DNA of 64,000 nucleotides from positions 32,581,718 through 32,645,717 of the forward strand of contig NW_026622974.1 of the NCBI RefSeq assembly GCF_023065955.2. The letters run 5' to 3'. The position numbers and the translations under genes were made by a program. Under the pieces are notes generated by a model that saw only the letters and a list, made by a program, of their open reading frames with translations, had not been told where the DNA came from and did no database searches. Position 1 is the stretch's first letter; each line of letters begins with the position of its first letter. Of the stretch, positions 24,401 through 34,160 are shown one piece after another. The DNA comes from Ursus arctos. Taxonomy: Eukaryota; Chordata; Mammalia; Carnivora; Ursidae.

Positions 24401-25399
24401 AATACTCTACCCAACTGTAAAACATAAAAGATTAGAAAGATGAATCTAAGTTTGCTTCTTTTCAAAGATGCTGAGATATCAATATTTTAATAACTAAAAA
24501 AGAAATGAAAATTTGAAAACTGACATTCATCTATTGAATACAATAGGCAGTATATATCCTAAAAATAAATTTTTTTTTTCTCCATTGGAATCAATAAAAC
24601 TCTTTTAATTTTGATTTGAAAAAAATGCATCCTTTAAACATTCTTGCTTTTCTTGAATTAGCCCACAGGCAAAAATCTTGCTTTCTCTTCATGAGAGACT
24701 GAGAATTTTGAGAATAGCCCAAGCTCAGCCTGGGAAAATAGCAACTTTAAAATACAAATCAAATTTTGGCATGATGTTTAAAACATTAGCCTACATACAA
24801 CAAAAGAAGCCTCAGATCAAACCATCTGTTTTCTTCACATGGTAGTATTTGATAAATGGAGATTTTAAAAATAAAACTGAATACAATCATCTCTGGACTG
24901 TTTCAGTGAAAGAGCAGCCTGAACAACAACAACAACAAAAATCTATTGCTTTTTCTAGCAAGTTTGAAGATATTATTGAAGAAGATGTTCAGCAGAATAA
25001 ATTCAAGTTAAAGAATAAAAATGTAAGACAAATTTTGAGAACAGACAAGTTGAACATAGCGCTACAACATCCCATTTCTCTTTTAATTTAGAACAATGCC
25101 ATCTGTTCTCTGCCACACCCCCCTCCCCTCTTAACCTGAACATTTGCAAGGAAGGAACTAGAAGGTGGAGGGGATCAGAGAAAGCCCAGGCGTCTGACTC
25201 AGCCATTTTCAAGCCTGGCCGCAGACGCACTGAGTAGCTCCTTGGTGATGTGGTCCCAAGGTTGTGGCAGACACTGCTGACTGCCTTCCAGCAACACTTT
25301 CCCTTGCTTAGTTGCTAATTTTTTTAAATTTAAAATTTTTTTTAAAAATTTTTCTCAGTCTTCAATATGCCTAGCCCTAGGGAATTGGTCTCTGTCAAA
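24401..25399. other. single-copy DNA, no gene recognised
   Basis: AT-rich. A short CAA repeat lies at about 24923-24940. The 80-codon frame at 24849-25091 includes the Q-run encoded by that repeat and has no other features. Confidence 0.4.
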
Positions 25400-25760
25400 T
25401 CCTTGCTACTACAGGTGGTGGAATGACCCAGTTCTGGCCAATGTGATGTGAGGGGAGTCTGCTGGGGGGCTCTGAGATAGTTCCCCACCAGACAAAAGGG
25501 GAAAGGCCCATGATCACACCTCTTCAGTCTTTGAACACCTACGTGAGGATATGATGCCTGAAGCTGCTGCAGACCTCTAGGTAGCTATGATGGGAAGACA
25601 AGCCCATCAGTGAGACTGAGCCAGTGGCTTCGCCATGTTGAGCGGCTGGCCCACTCCTGAAACTCCCACCTCTAGACATCTTGTGACATAGGTAATTAAA
25701 TGATTTATTGGATAAAATACTGTTAGGTGACTTGTTACTTGTAAGGAAAATCACCCTGAC
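25400..25760 (+). repeat. LTR-like ancient repeat, family uncertain
   Basis: GTTCTGGCCAATGTGATGTG, GTCTGCTGGGGGGCTCTGAG, CCACCAGACAAAAGGGGAAA and an end with TTATTGGATAAAATACTGTT and GTGACTTGTTACTTG match a widespread old mammalian repeat pattern that I believe is LTR-derived. I cannot name the family with confidence. Confidence 0.4.
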
Positions 25761-27600
25761 AGTAAGGTCTTCCACAAAAAATTTCGTCCCCTGCTTTTTC
25801 TCCCTTCTGTTCCATAATACCTGGACAAATAAGTTGCTACCCATTTAGAAGCACAGAACGTCAGAATTGAAAAGCACTCTACATCTCCAATTAACATAAT
25901 AAAGTAAGAAATTCAGAAGTGATTCCCTTGTTTAAAGAGTTGAGCCATGTCAGAGCAAATGCCTAGGGGAAAGGAGAAATATGCATAAGACACCTGAGAA
26001 ATATGCACAAGACTCACTTTGGAGTGAGCGACTGTATCAAAAAGATTTCCTAGGAGATTTGCCTGTGGACAGAGAATATTAAGCATTAGGAAAGTGTTTA
26101 AGAGGTTAACTTTAAGAAACAGAGAACGGAATCTGGAGGCTTCAAGATCAATGTCTTCTTAAATTTTTCTATGGCCGGACCTTAAGTAAATTTTTCCACA
26201 AATGTCATGTGAGATGGAGAATGCATTTTTCCAAGTTGCCTCCAGAAATGCAGAATGAGAAGTTCCTCCAGAGGGCATGAAGCTCTGGCTTCACCAGGCC
26301 TGTGGCTGTTAGATCCTACTTGGTCATTGGCAAGGGGGAGGTTATTAAGTTCATAGAAGCCCTTGAAAGAGATTAAAAAAAAAACAAAAAAAACCCCAAA
26401 GAGCTAAAATAATACTATTAGAGTTACCAGAGAGCGTTTTTTAAAGCTGCAAATATTTTCTGAACTTCTGCAATCCCATTCTTCCATAGCCATGTAGATG
26501 CAACCTGACTAATCAAGTCATCTGAGGTGTTGCCTATAAGATTTTTCTTAAAATTCTGACAATTCTTTCTTCCATTTTTTTTGCCTTAAACCTTTATAAA
26601 AATGAAGATTATTTTGATCAGAAAGAACATATTCTTTTAACTTAATTATAAAACTAATACATGTTTATATCCATGTCTGCCCTCTAAGTGCATATCCCTA
26701 GCTCTATTTAACAAAGTACACAGAACAGAATAGATGCTCAGAAAATATGTACAGCATCTGCATGAAAAAATGCAGCAAACTTAGAAATACATAAAAATAG
26801 ATTTTAAAGAAACCTCTTATCCTATATATTTATTTGTAGACAGTCAAATCTTGTTCCATAAACATGTTTTCTATATATATTTTAAATTGTCTATTTCTTT
26901 TCCTATAAAGGGGAGGCCTATAGTAGTTGTTGTTTCCTGAAAACGCTGGGCTTGTTGGAAAATTTCAACTACATTATCCTCTCCTATTATAAGGAACAGA
27001 AGGAATGTAAGCTGCTCCACAAGTTTACACATCTGATGAAGACATATCTAAGTTTTCTAACTGCCACTACAAATTCCTCTACTCTGCTAGGGAGGTCAGT
27101 CTAAGACATTCGGTAGAGTTTTATAGTTCAACTAGAACAGTTTAAAAAGCTGATGTAACCAGAGTAACTAAATAACAAATGTTCTTCATTTGCTATTACA
27201 TGGGGTAAATGGAAGTCATAGCATATTTTCTTTGCTCACTTGAAGAGTGATTTATGCACTGATGTCACCAGCCTTGTTTCAGGGGCTGTTGGAGTTGTGC
27301 ATGCAGCTCTGGAAGTAAATGAGGAGTATGTCATGGAAACACCCTAGAACTGTCCTCATTAGCAAAATAATTTAGCAAATATGATACTGATGCTGCTGTA
27401 CCAATTCCAGGTTGAGGATACATGCCATTCCAGGAAATTATCTCCTGCAGACCCTCTGAGTGGTTAGGGCTGGGATTTTTACTCAGAAACACTAGGAGGA
27501 AATAATTGAGAATTTAGTTTTAAGTTCTTTGGGCAGACCATTATAAAATTGTATTGTAACTGTCAACAGGGAGCCACGAAGGGACACAACAGGACTTGAG
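25761..27600. other. single-copy AT-rich DNA, no gene recognised
   Basis: No gene recognised. An old L1-like trace is possible at 26640-26820 (TTATAAAACTAATACATGTT), but it is too diverged to call. Confidence 0.35.
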
Positions 27601-27620
27601 TTCAAATTACAATCAACCTC

Positions 27621-27803
27621 CGGGGTATATGCGTGGCTCAGTCAGTTAAGTGTCTGCCTTTGGCTCAGGTCATGATCTCAGGGTCCTGAGATCGAGCCTC
27701 CAGTCAGGCTCCCTGCTCAGTGGGGAGTCTACTTCTCCCTCTGCCCCTTCCCCCCAACACACACTCATTCTCTCTCTCTCTCTCTCTCAAATAAATGTTT
27801 AAA
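27621..27803 (+). mobile_element. CAN-type SINE, plus strand, first of an adjacent pair
   Basis: Head GGGGTATATGCGTGGCTCAG, then TTTGGCTCAGGTCATGATCT, a CT repeat and tail CAAATAAATGTTT. The target duplication is AAATTACAATCAACCT (27604-27619) and AAATTACAGTCAACTT (27802-27817). The downstream copy also served as the target of the next SINE. Confidence 0.93.
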
Positions 27804-27818
27804 ATTACAGTCAACTTC

Positions 27819-28020
27819 TTTTTTTTTTTTTAAAGATTTTATTTATTTATTTGACAGAGATAGAGACAGCCAGCGAGAGAGGGAACACAAGCAGGGGGAG
27901 TGGGAGAGGAAGAAGCAGGCTCATAGTGGAGGAGCCTGATGTGGGGCTCGATCCCATAACGCCGGGATCACGCCCTGAGCCGAAGGCAGACGCTTAACCG
28001 CTGTGCCACCCAGGTGCCCC
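27819..28020 (-). mobile_element. young CAN-type SINE, minus strand, second of the pair
   Basis: T-run, AAAGATTTTATTTATTTATT, GCCAGCGAGAGAGGGAACAC and the end GCCACCCAGGTGCCCC. The target duplication is TACAGTCAACTTCT (27806-27819) and TACAGTCAATTTCT (28021-28034). It belongs to the youngest subfamily in the window. Confidence 0.96.
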
Positions 28021-28139
28021 TACAGTCAATTTCTGATCATGGTTGAGCACATTATTTGCACACTGGATTATCCTTATCCTTGGCAAACTGTCCTTGGGAA
28101 AAACAGGGAAGTAAGGACAGTTCATTTTAACTTCCAGTT

Positions 28140-28700
28140 TTCCCATCTAGCATTCATTCAACAAATATGTACTAAGCACATATTTGACACCAGTATCCTT
28201 TTAGGTGAGAACCCTGCAGACAACAAAACAGAGTCCCTGACCTCAGGAGTCTTTGTTTATTAGGCAGATACTATACACGAATCAACAAAAAATACATAAT
28301 ATGATATTAAGTAACCATAAATGCTACAATGAAAAATAAAGGTGGATGAGGTGATGAGAGTGATATTTCAGATAGGGTTCTCAAGAGGAGAGGCAACTCT
28401 GATCTGGATAAGATAAATCAAGGACCCAACCTTCGGCTGCTTAGACGAAGAGGTCCCAGGCTAAGGGAGCAGCAAAAGCAAAGGACCTGAGGCAGGTCTG
28501 TAATTGGCATATAAGAACCAGCAAGGAAGCAGTGTGATAAAGCAGAGTGAGCAAGGGGTCAAGTCTGTGAATTGGGTCCAGAGAGATAGACGGGGACACA
28601 ATCATGCAGGGCTTGGGGGCCCCAGGGAGGACTTTGGGTTGGTTCTAAATGCCAGTAATGTGACTAGAGGGTTATTGCAAGACACAATTCAATTTGCCTT
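28140..28700. repeat. LINE-2-like block, left part
   Basis: CATTCATTCAACAAATATGT, GCAGACAACAAAACAGAGTC, GCAAAGGACCTGAGGCAGGT and ATCATGCAGGGCTTGGGGGC lie in an order I recognise from L2-type fossils. It is interrupted by a SINE and continues after it (GCTCTGGCTGCAGTTTAGAA, 28935-28960). Confidence 0.5.
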
Positions 28701-28701
28701 T

Positions 28702-28914
28702 TATTTTTTTTTAAGATTTATTTATCTGAGTAAGAGAGAGAGCATGAGTGGGAGAGTCAGAGGGAGAGGGAGAGAGAATTCCAAGCAGACTCCACACTCA
28801 GCAGGGAGCCTGATGGGGGACTCGACACAGGGCTCAATCTCACAACCCCAAGATCAAGACCTGAGCCGAAACCAAGAGTCAGTCACTCAACCCACTGTAC
28901 CACCCAGGTGCCCC
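28702..28914 (-). mobile_element. older CAN-type SINE inside the L2-like block
   Basis: TTTTTAAGATTTATTTATCT, a GA-rich middle, AATTCCAAGCAGACTCCACA and the end CCACCCAGGTGCCCC. The flanks TTTGCCTTTTA (about 28693-28703) and AGTGCCTTTAA (about 28920-28930) are a decayed target duplication. Confidence 0.93.
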
Positions 28915-28964
28915 AATCCAGTGCCTTTAAAAGAATGCTCTGGCTGCAGTTTAGAAACTAGATT

Positions 28965-28986
28965 GGGGGTTGGGGGGTGGGGTGGG
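28965..28986 (+). other. G-quadruplex motif
   Basis: Four guanine runs, G5-TT-G6-T-G4-T-G3, with loops of two, one and one base. This fits the standard four-run pattern and is predicted to fold stably. No gene is adjacent. Confidence 0.75.
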
Positions 28987-29164
28987 AAGAAGAGAGGAGG
29001 CTAAAAATAGAAATAGGAAAAACAGTTAGGGGATTATTATAGAAACCCTCCAGAGACAGGATTTCTGGCTCTGTTGGATATGTGCGGGAATGAAAGAGAA
29101 AAATGAAGAATAACTGGTTAAGAGCCTCACCAACTGAGTAGTATTATTAGTAAGAGAAAAAAAA

Positions 29165-30226
29165 AAAAGACAACCAACAGAATGGGAGAAGATACTTGCA
29201 AATGTCTTATCAGGTAAAGGGCTAGTATCCAAAATCTATAAAGAACTTATCAAACTCAACACCCAAAGAACAAATAATCCAATCAAGAAATGGGCAGAAG
29301 ATATGAACAGACATTTCTCCAAAGACGACGTACAAATGGCCAACAGACACATGAAAAAATGCTCCATATCACTCGGCATCAGGGAAATACAAATCAAAAC
29401 CACATTGAGATACCACCTCACGCTGGTCAGAATGGCTAAAATGAACAAGTCAGGAAATGACAGATGTTGGCAAGGATGCAGAGAAAGGGTAACCATCTTA
29501 CACTGTTGGTGGGAATGCAAGCTGGTGCAGCCACTCTAGAAAACAGTATGGCTGTTCTTCTAAAAGTTGAAAACAGAGCTACCCTACAACCCAGCAATTG
29601 CACTACTGGGTATTTACCCCAAAGATACAAATGTAGTGATCCGAAGGAGCCCCTGCACCCCAATGTTTATAGCACCAATGTCCATAATAGCCAAACTATG
29701 GGAAGAGCCCAGATGTCTATCAACAGATGAATGGATAAAGAAGATGTGGCGTGACTAACATAACATAATAAAAAAATTTTTATAAAAAAAAGATGTGGTA
29801 TATATACACAATGGAATACTCCTCAGCCATTAAAAAATGAAATTTTGCCATTTACAACGATGTGGTTGGAACTAGAGGGTGTTTTGCTAAGCAAAATAAG
29901 TCAGTCAGAGAAAGACAATTATTGTATGATTCCGCTGAGATGTAGAATTTAGGAAACAAAACAGGATTATATGGGAAGAGAGGAGAAAATAAACAAGACG
30001 AAACCAGAGAGGGAGACAAACCATATGGAACTCTTAAGCATAGGAAACAAACTGAGGGTTGCTGGAGGAAAGAGGGGTGGGGATATGAGGTAACTGGGTG
30101 ATGAACATTAAGGAGAGCACATGGTGTAATGAGCACCGGGTGTTATATTAGACTGATGAATCACTGGCCTCTACCTCTGAAACTAATAATACATTATACG
30201 TTAATTAATTGAATTTAAATAAATAG
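29165..30226 (+). mobile_element. 5'-truncated carnivoran LINE-1, ORF2 C-terminal part to 3' end
   Basis: Starts inside ORF2 (GACAACCAACAGAATGGGAG). It continues through ATACAAATCAAAACCACATT, CACTGTTGGTGGGAATGCAA and GGGTATTTACCCCAAAGATA, then a 3' UTR with AAACTGAGGGTTGCTGGAGG, AATGAGCACCGGGTGTTATA and the terminus GAATTTAAATAAATAG. The ORF2 C-terminal frame survives only in pieces (29303-29539 and 29567-29758). It is younger than the L1 copies at 5-10 kb. A 40-bp L1-tail insertion interrupts it at 29750-29789. No long A-tail remains. Confidence 0.92.
29750..29789 (+). mobile_element. ultra-short L1 tail insertion within an L1
   Basis: The host L1 sequence AAGATGTGG occurs at 29741-29749 and again at 29790-29798. 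Between the copies are about 40 bp beginning GTGACTAACATAACATAATA and ending in an A-rich tail. The same 3' terminus (GGTGACTAACATAATGTAAT plus A-run) ends the L1 fragment at 60478-60569. This is best read as a target-primed insertion that copied only the last few dozen bases of an L1 transcript. Confidence 0.75.
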
Positions 30227-30925
30227 AGAAGCAGGTTTAGGTGGGTGTGGGCAGGTAGACAAGAAACCACTTTTAGACATAGTGTGAAATTATAAGAAAA
30301 TCCCTCTTGATGGGGGTGTTTATTGCAGGTTTGCACTTTGGACCCTGCTTCTATCAAAAAAAGACATTAAGACAGGAAAGGCCTGGTTAAGATTATCTCA
30401 TATACTCTTATAAGGCCTTATAGTGTGGGGTCCTCAGGGACTTGGGGGGCTGCTGCCCTTATTGCTATCAGAGATGGCAGTGAGGTGGGGGACACATGTA
30501 CCCAGCATGCGGCAACAGTATGGCACCCAGGGAAAGGAGATTGTGGTGAAGGAAAAGAGTGATTGTCAGGTATTCTAGTAACCCCAGAATGTCAAGACCA
30601 GCTACATAGTTTGGGGAGACTGGAAAGGAAACCAACCCAGAGAACACCCCACACTGGCTTCTATCTTATTTGTACTTAATAATGTGTACTTTTCCTCATC
30701 CTACTGTTGATGTCCTGCTGTAGCTCCTGAAAACCTGGCTATGGTTAGAAGCCCTGACTGAGAAGATGTACTTGAACTCCTGGTGCAACATTAACTTTGG
30801 CAATTAGAGACAGAAGGGCACCCCTAGAAGCAGGTCTTCAGGGACCTGCTCAAGTTAAAATGAAGTGAAGTTTTGGGAGAAGCAAAGAAACCACAAATTG
30901 AAGATTAAGAATGTGTGGACCTTGT
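30227..30925. other. single-copy DNA, no gene recognised
   Basis: No repeat or exon recognised between the L1 and the unidentified block that follows. Confidence 0.4.
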
Positions 30926-30929
30926 TAAA

Positions 30930-32250
30930 GAGAGATCGGCTGCTGGTTTGGAGGGCCCAAAGAAGGGACTGTACAAAAGGAACAGATTAGTCTTTGTCTG
31001 AAGCAGTGGGAAAAATTGCTGTAATCAAAGTTAAGGCTAAGAAAAGATGTGTAGTCAAGACTGATCTAGATGAGGATTATATTTATAATGCCCTGAAACC
31101 GAGGCTTTGGGGGGATGCTGAGGTAACTGTGACCCAAGATATCATCAGCAGAGCTGGGGTGAGGATCAGAAGTACAGTAAACTGTTCTACAAGAATATTT
31201 TTGCAATTCTTCAATCTGTAAAGGCCAGAGAAGAATGGACTGTACCTGAATTGTGACTGGCCCCCAATACAGCACCTGTGGATCCCATGTTATATACCCA
31301 ATGTCCTGTCCCAGCTGTCTATAACAGATATGATCAGGAAACATTCACAGGAAAAGAAGAAACGGACATCTTCAAAACTGACATGATGGTACTTACCAGG
31401 GTAAAATCTACCAAAATCTGTAACAGAGGGTGACACATCTGCCAGTGAGACTCAGCCTCCTGAACACGGCCAGTTCTGAGACCAGTTTCTCAAGCCAGGT
31501 TTCCACCAAACCAGACAAAAGGATCTTTAGCACCCATCATCAAAAGTTAGGCAGCAACCACCTCTTTAATAACCAGGCTCAATGCAGAAGACCTTCTCTG
31601 GGCTCTGAAATTTGTCCCAACAGGTGAAAAGCAAAAACAAGGCTGCCACTGAGAAAATGAAACTATGATTCAGAGTAGAGAAGAGCAGATGCAGCCAGAA
31701 GGCACTACAATTCATGTCTGGGTTCCTTATGGAGCAGTAGACCAGCCCCATGAGTGCATGCCTCAAGAGACCAACCCCGTCCGCGCATGCCCTGGGGGTG
31801 GAGGGGACCAGGTTGTAGCAGTTTCTGTACAGAGTCCTGTCTGGCAGTCCAAAGCTTGTCCGTGGCTTTTCCCTGATGGATCACCAGTTGATGTATTTGC
31901 TAAATTTGAAGACTTTTGTCTCAAATATTATGACGTTTGTCTAGATCCAAATGTTCAGAAATAGGACAGAACAGTATCAGAACTCAGTTATCACAGAATT
32001 CCTTTGGACAGGTCAGTTTTCTTACAGTTCTGAGAACACTTTATAGTTACACAGTGAAACAGACATCCCTCTTGAGATTCTGAATTTCCTCCTGTTTCTG
32101 GAATTTGGATTAAGAAACATGGATATACCTTGACCTAAAGGCTGAGACACAAGCTTTAATGAATTTACCAAAACTTACAAAAGAAGGTCCCAGACTGATC
32201 TTTAACAAGACCTTATTTAATGCTTTGAGGAGAACCCTGATTCATATACT
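30930..32250 (+). pseudogene. unidentified degenerate coding-like block
   Basis: Several plus-strand stretches look protein-like but are broken by stops and frame changes. 30994-31221 includes [19 protein letters not shown] second frame around 31200-31430 has WTVPEL then [15 protein letters not shown]. 31430-31627 includes SSETSFSSQVSTKPDKR. 31665-31964 includes [15 protein letters not shown]. The frames succeed each other in the same direction, as expected for a decayed gene copy or an old retroelement internal region. I do not recognise the family and saw no LTRs, poly(A) tail or target duplication. It may simply be non-coding. Confidence 0.28.
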
Positions 32251-33310
32251 TATGTTCTGTGGCTTTTATCTTTTCCAGATGTCTCCTCCCAACTCCCGAC
32301 TTCCTTCTCTATGTCTTCATCTGCCCAGAAGCTCCTCCCCTCCCTCGTACTCCCGTGTTCAGGGAGTGGCATAGAGTAGAAACTCCTCCCACGCTTCCGA
32401 CTTTGGAATGCTCCTGCTAATTGAGGTGCAGTTTGAAAAACAAGATTATTGTTTGTTATTCTTATTGTGAGTTTTGTAATTAGACGATTGCTGTTTAGCA
32501 CAGATCAGGATTGCCACTGGTCCGAAGCCTCACCTCTGAATGATCTGTGTCTAATCACAGAATGGAGTGGTAGTGTCGTAAATGTCAACCCACTCTACTG
32601 CTCTGATATATGCCCTCATTAAGGTCGAGGAGAAGAAATTTAAATACCAGGGTTGAGCTCCTGAGCAATCATAGCCTTTCTGTTGATCACCTAATGAAAA
32701 TGTATGGCATGAAATAGTGAAGAGATCAGTTTGCAGGAGGACACGAGTTTCCACGGCTGTGCTCACACCATTCTCAGGGAAGGCTTCAACCATGCTTGCT
32801 CTTACAGAGCATTTGAAGATTCTCCCAGTTATAGAAAGGCACAGTAGGACTGAAGAGAGGCTGGGCATGTTAGTTCTGCAGTTTTATTACCAAGTGATAT
32901 ACATAAAATTAAGATGCTTGTAAGCAGCAAGAGAACCCTGAGAGTTGAACCGTGGAGGCCAAAAGAAAGGGAAGATGAAATCTTGGACACTTTGCTTGAT
33001 CTATTAGGATAGATTGTGCCTATACTATTTTCCTGGGGTCCTACAAATCCCATGTTTAATAGCAATTATAAAAAAATAAATAGGGAGCATCAATATGAGC
33101 ACAGAAACAGCCACATAGCAATTAACCATTAACACCTTAAAAAGAAGCAGTGACATGTATCACCTATTTGAAATGGGTGAGAATTATGTCATCTACAGAA
33201 TCTAATTTATCATTGTGAGAGGAAATAAAAGTTCCCAAGAAACCATGGCAACTGGTCTTTGCAGGGTGACTGGGGACACCGCTCCTGGTAACTGTGGCCT
33301 TGCAGGTTTT
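32251..33310. other. single-copy DNA, no gene recognised
   Basis: No repeat recognised. Overlapping frames at 32250-32501, 32551-32868 and 32829-33065 (all minus) have no recognisable domains. Confidence 0.35.
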
Positions 33311-33488
33311 TCTTTTTGTTTTGTTTTGTTTTTAAGATTTTATTTATATATTTGAGAGAGAGGGGCAAAGGGAGAAGCAGACTCTCTGCTGAGCAGGAAG
33401 CCTGACTCAGGACTAGATCCCAGGACCATGGGATCATGACCTGAGCCAAAGGCAGACACTTAACCAACTGAGCCACCCAGGATTCCCC
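33311..33488 (-). mobile_element. older CAN-type SINE, minus strand
   Basis: TTTTTAAGATTTTATTTATA, AAGCAGACTCTCTGCTGAGC, GATCATGACCTGAGCCAAAG and the end GAGCCACCCAGGATTCCCC. The flanks CCTTGCAGGTTT (33298-33309) and CCTTGCAGTGGTTT (33487-33500) form the target duplication. A TTTTG repeat lies in the tail. Confidence 0.93.
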
Positions 33489-33559
33489 TTGCAGTGGTTT
33501 AAAAAGGTTGATGTCACTTTCTAGAAACTCCTTTATTTCTTTTAAAATTAATCAGGAGA

Positions 33560-33815
33560 GCGGAAAAGGAAAAAAGGATCCCCCCCGCCGAGCTGCTGTA
33601 GGAGAACTTTGAGCTCCCAAGCACACGGACGGAGAGCTCCCCAGGCATGGCACCTTCTCAGAAAGTGCTCCCCTGACCTTCCTTTCTAAAGCGGAGTGTA
33701 CCCCACGCAATGTCTAGCCCCTCACTCTGCCCGGCTGTCCCCACGGAGCCAGGGCCCGCCTGGGGAGGGCAGGCTGACAGTGGACGGACAGTACGGCAGC
33801 CCGCATGGGCAGCCC
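33560..33815. other. GC-rich single-copy segment
   Basis: Higher GC and more CpG than its surroundings (for example CCCCCCCGCCGAGCTG and GGAGCCAGGGCCCGCCTGGG). No exon or promoter element is clear. It runs directly into a MIR. Confidence 0.35.
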
Positions 33816-33819
33816 ACGT

Positions 33820-34005
33820 CTGCCACTTGCCAGCTGTGGGAGCTTGAGCAGGTCCTGAATTTTTCTCTGCCTCCATTTCCTCTTCTGAAAAAGAGAAATG
33901 GTAGTAGTGCTGACTTGAGAGGAATGCTGGGAAGATTAAATGAGTTACTATTTAAAGTTCTTGGAACAGAATGTGGCACATAGTCATAGTATGTTTGTGA
34001 AATAA
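33820..34005 (+). repeat. MIR SINE, plus strand
   Basis: CTGCCACTTGCCAGCTGTGG, CTCTGCCTCCATTTCCTCTT, GGGAAGATTAAATGAGTTAC and AATGTGGCACATAGTCATAG follow the MIR order. Confidence 0.88.
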
Positions 34006-34044
34006 AACAGGTAAGTAAAATGTGTTTGCTTTTTTTATTACGCC

Positions 34045-34160
34045 CCCTACTAGAACATAAGCTCAATGAGGAGAGGCCTGGCTTTACTGTCAATTATGTC
34101 CTTAGAGCTAAGGGCAGTGCCCTGCACACAGTAGGCTCTCAGTAAAGGCTTTGCTGAAGG
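34045..34160 (+). repeat. LINE-2 3' end fragment
   Basis: CTAGAACATAAGCTCAATGA, GGGCAGTGCCCTGCACACAG and TAGGCTCTCAGTAAAGGCTT match the L2 3' end. Confidence 0.75.

Noticed and set aside
28504..29004. 166-codon plus-strand ORF, the longest in the window
   Set aside because: It is stitched from an L2-like fragment, a reversed SINE and a G-rich tract, with no domain; a chance frame in repeats.
29303..29758. Plus-strand ORFs that look protein-like
   Set aside because: They are the decayed C-terminal part of L1 ORF2, already covered by the L1 entry.
32551..32868. 105-codon minus-strand ORF
   Set aside because: No domain or composition signal; shorter frames overlap it on both strands, as expected by chance.
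33722..34093. 123-codon minus-strand ORF
   Set aside because: It overlaps a MIR and an L2 3' end on the opposite strand.
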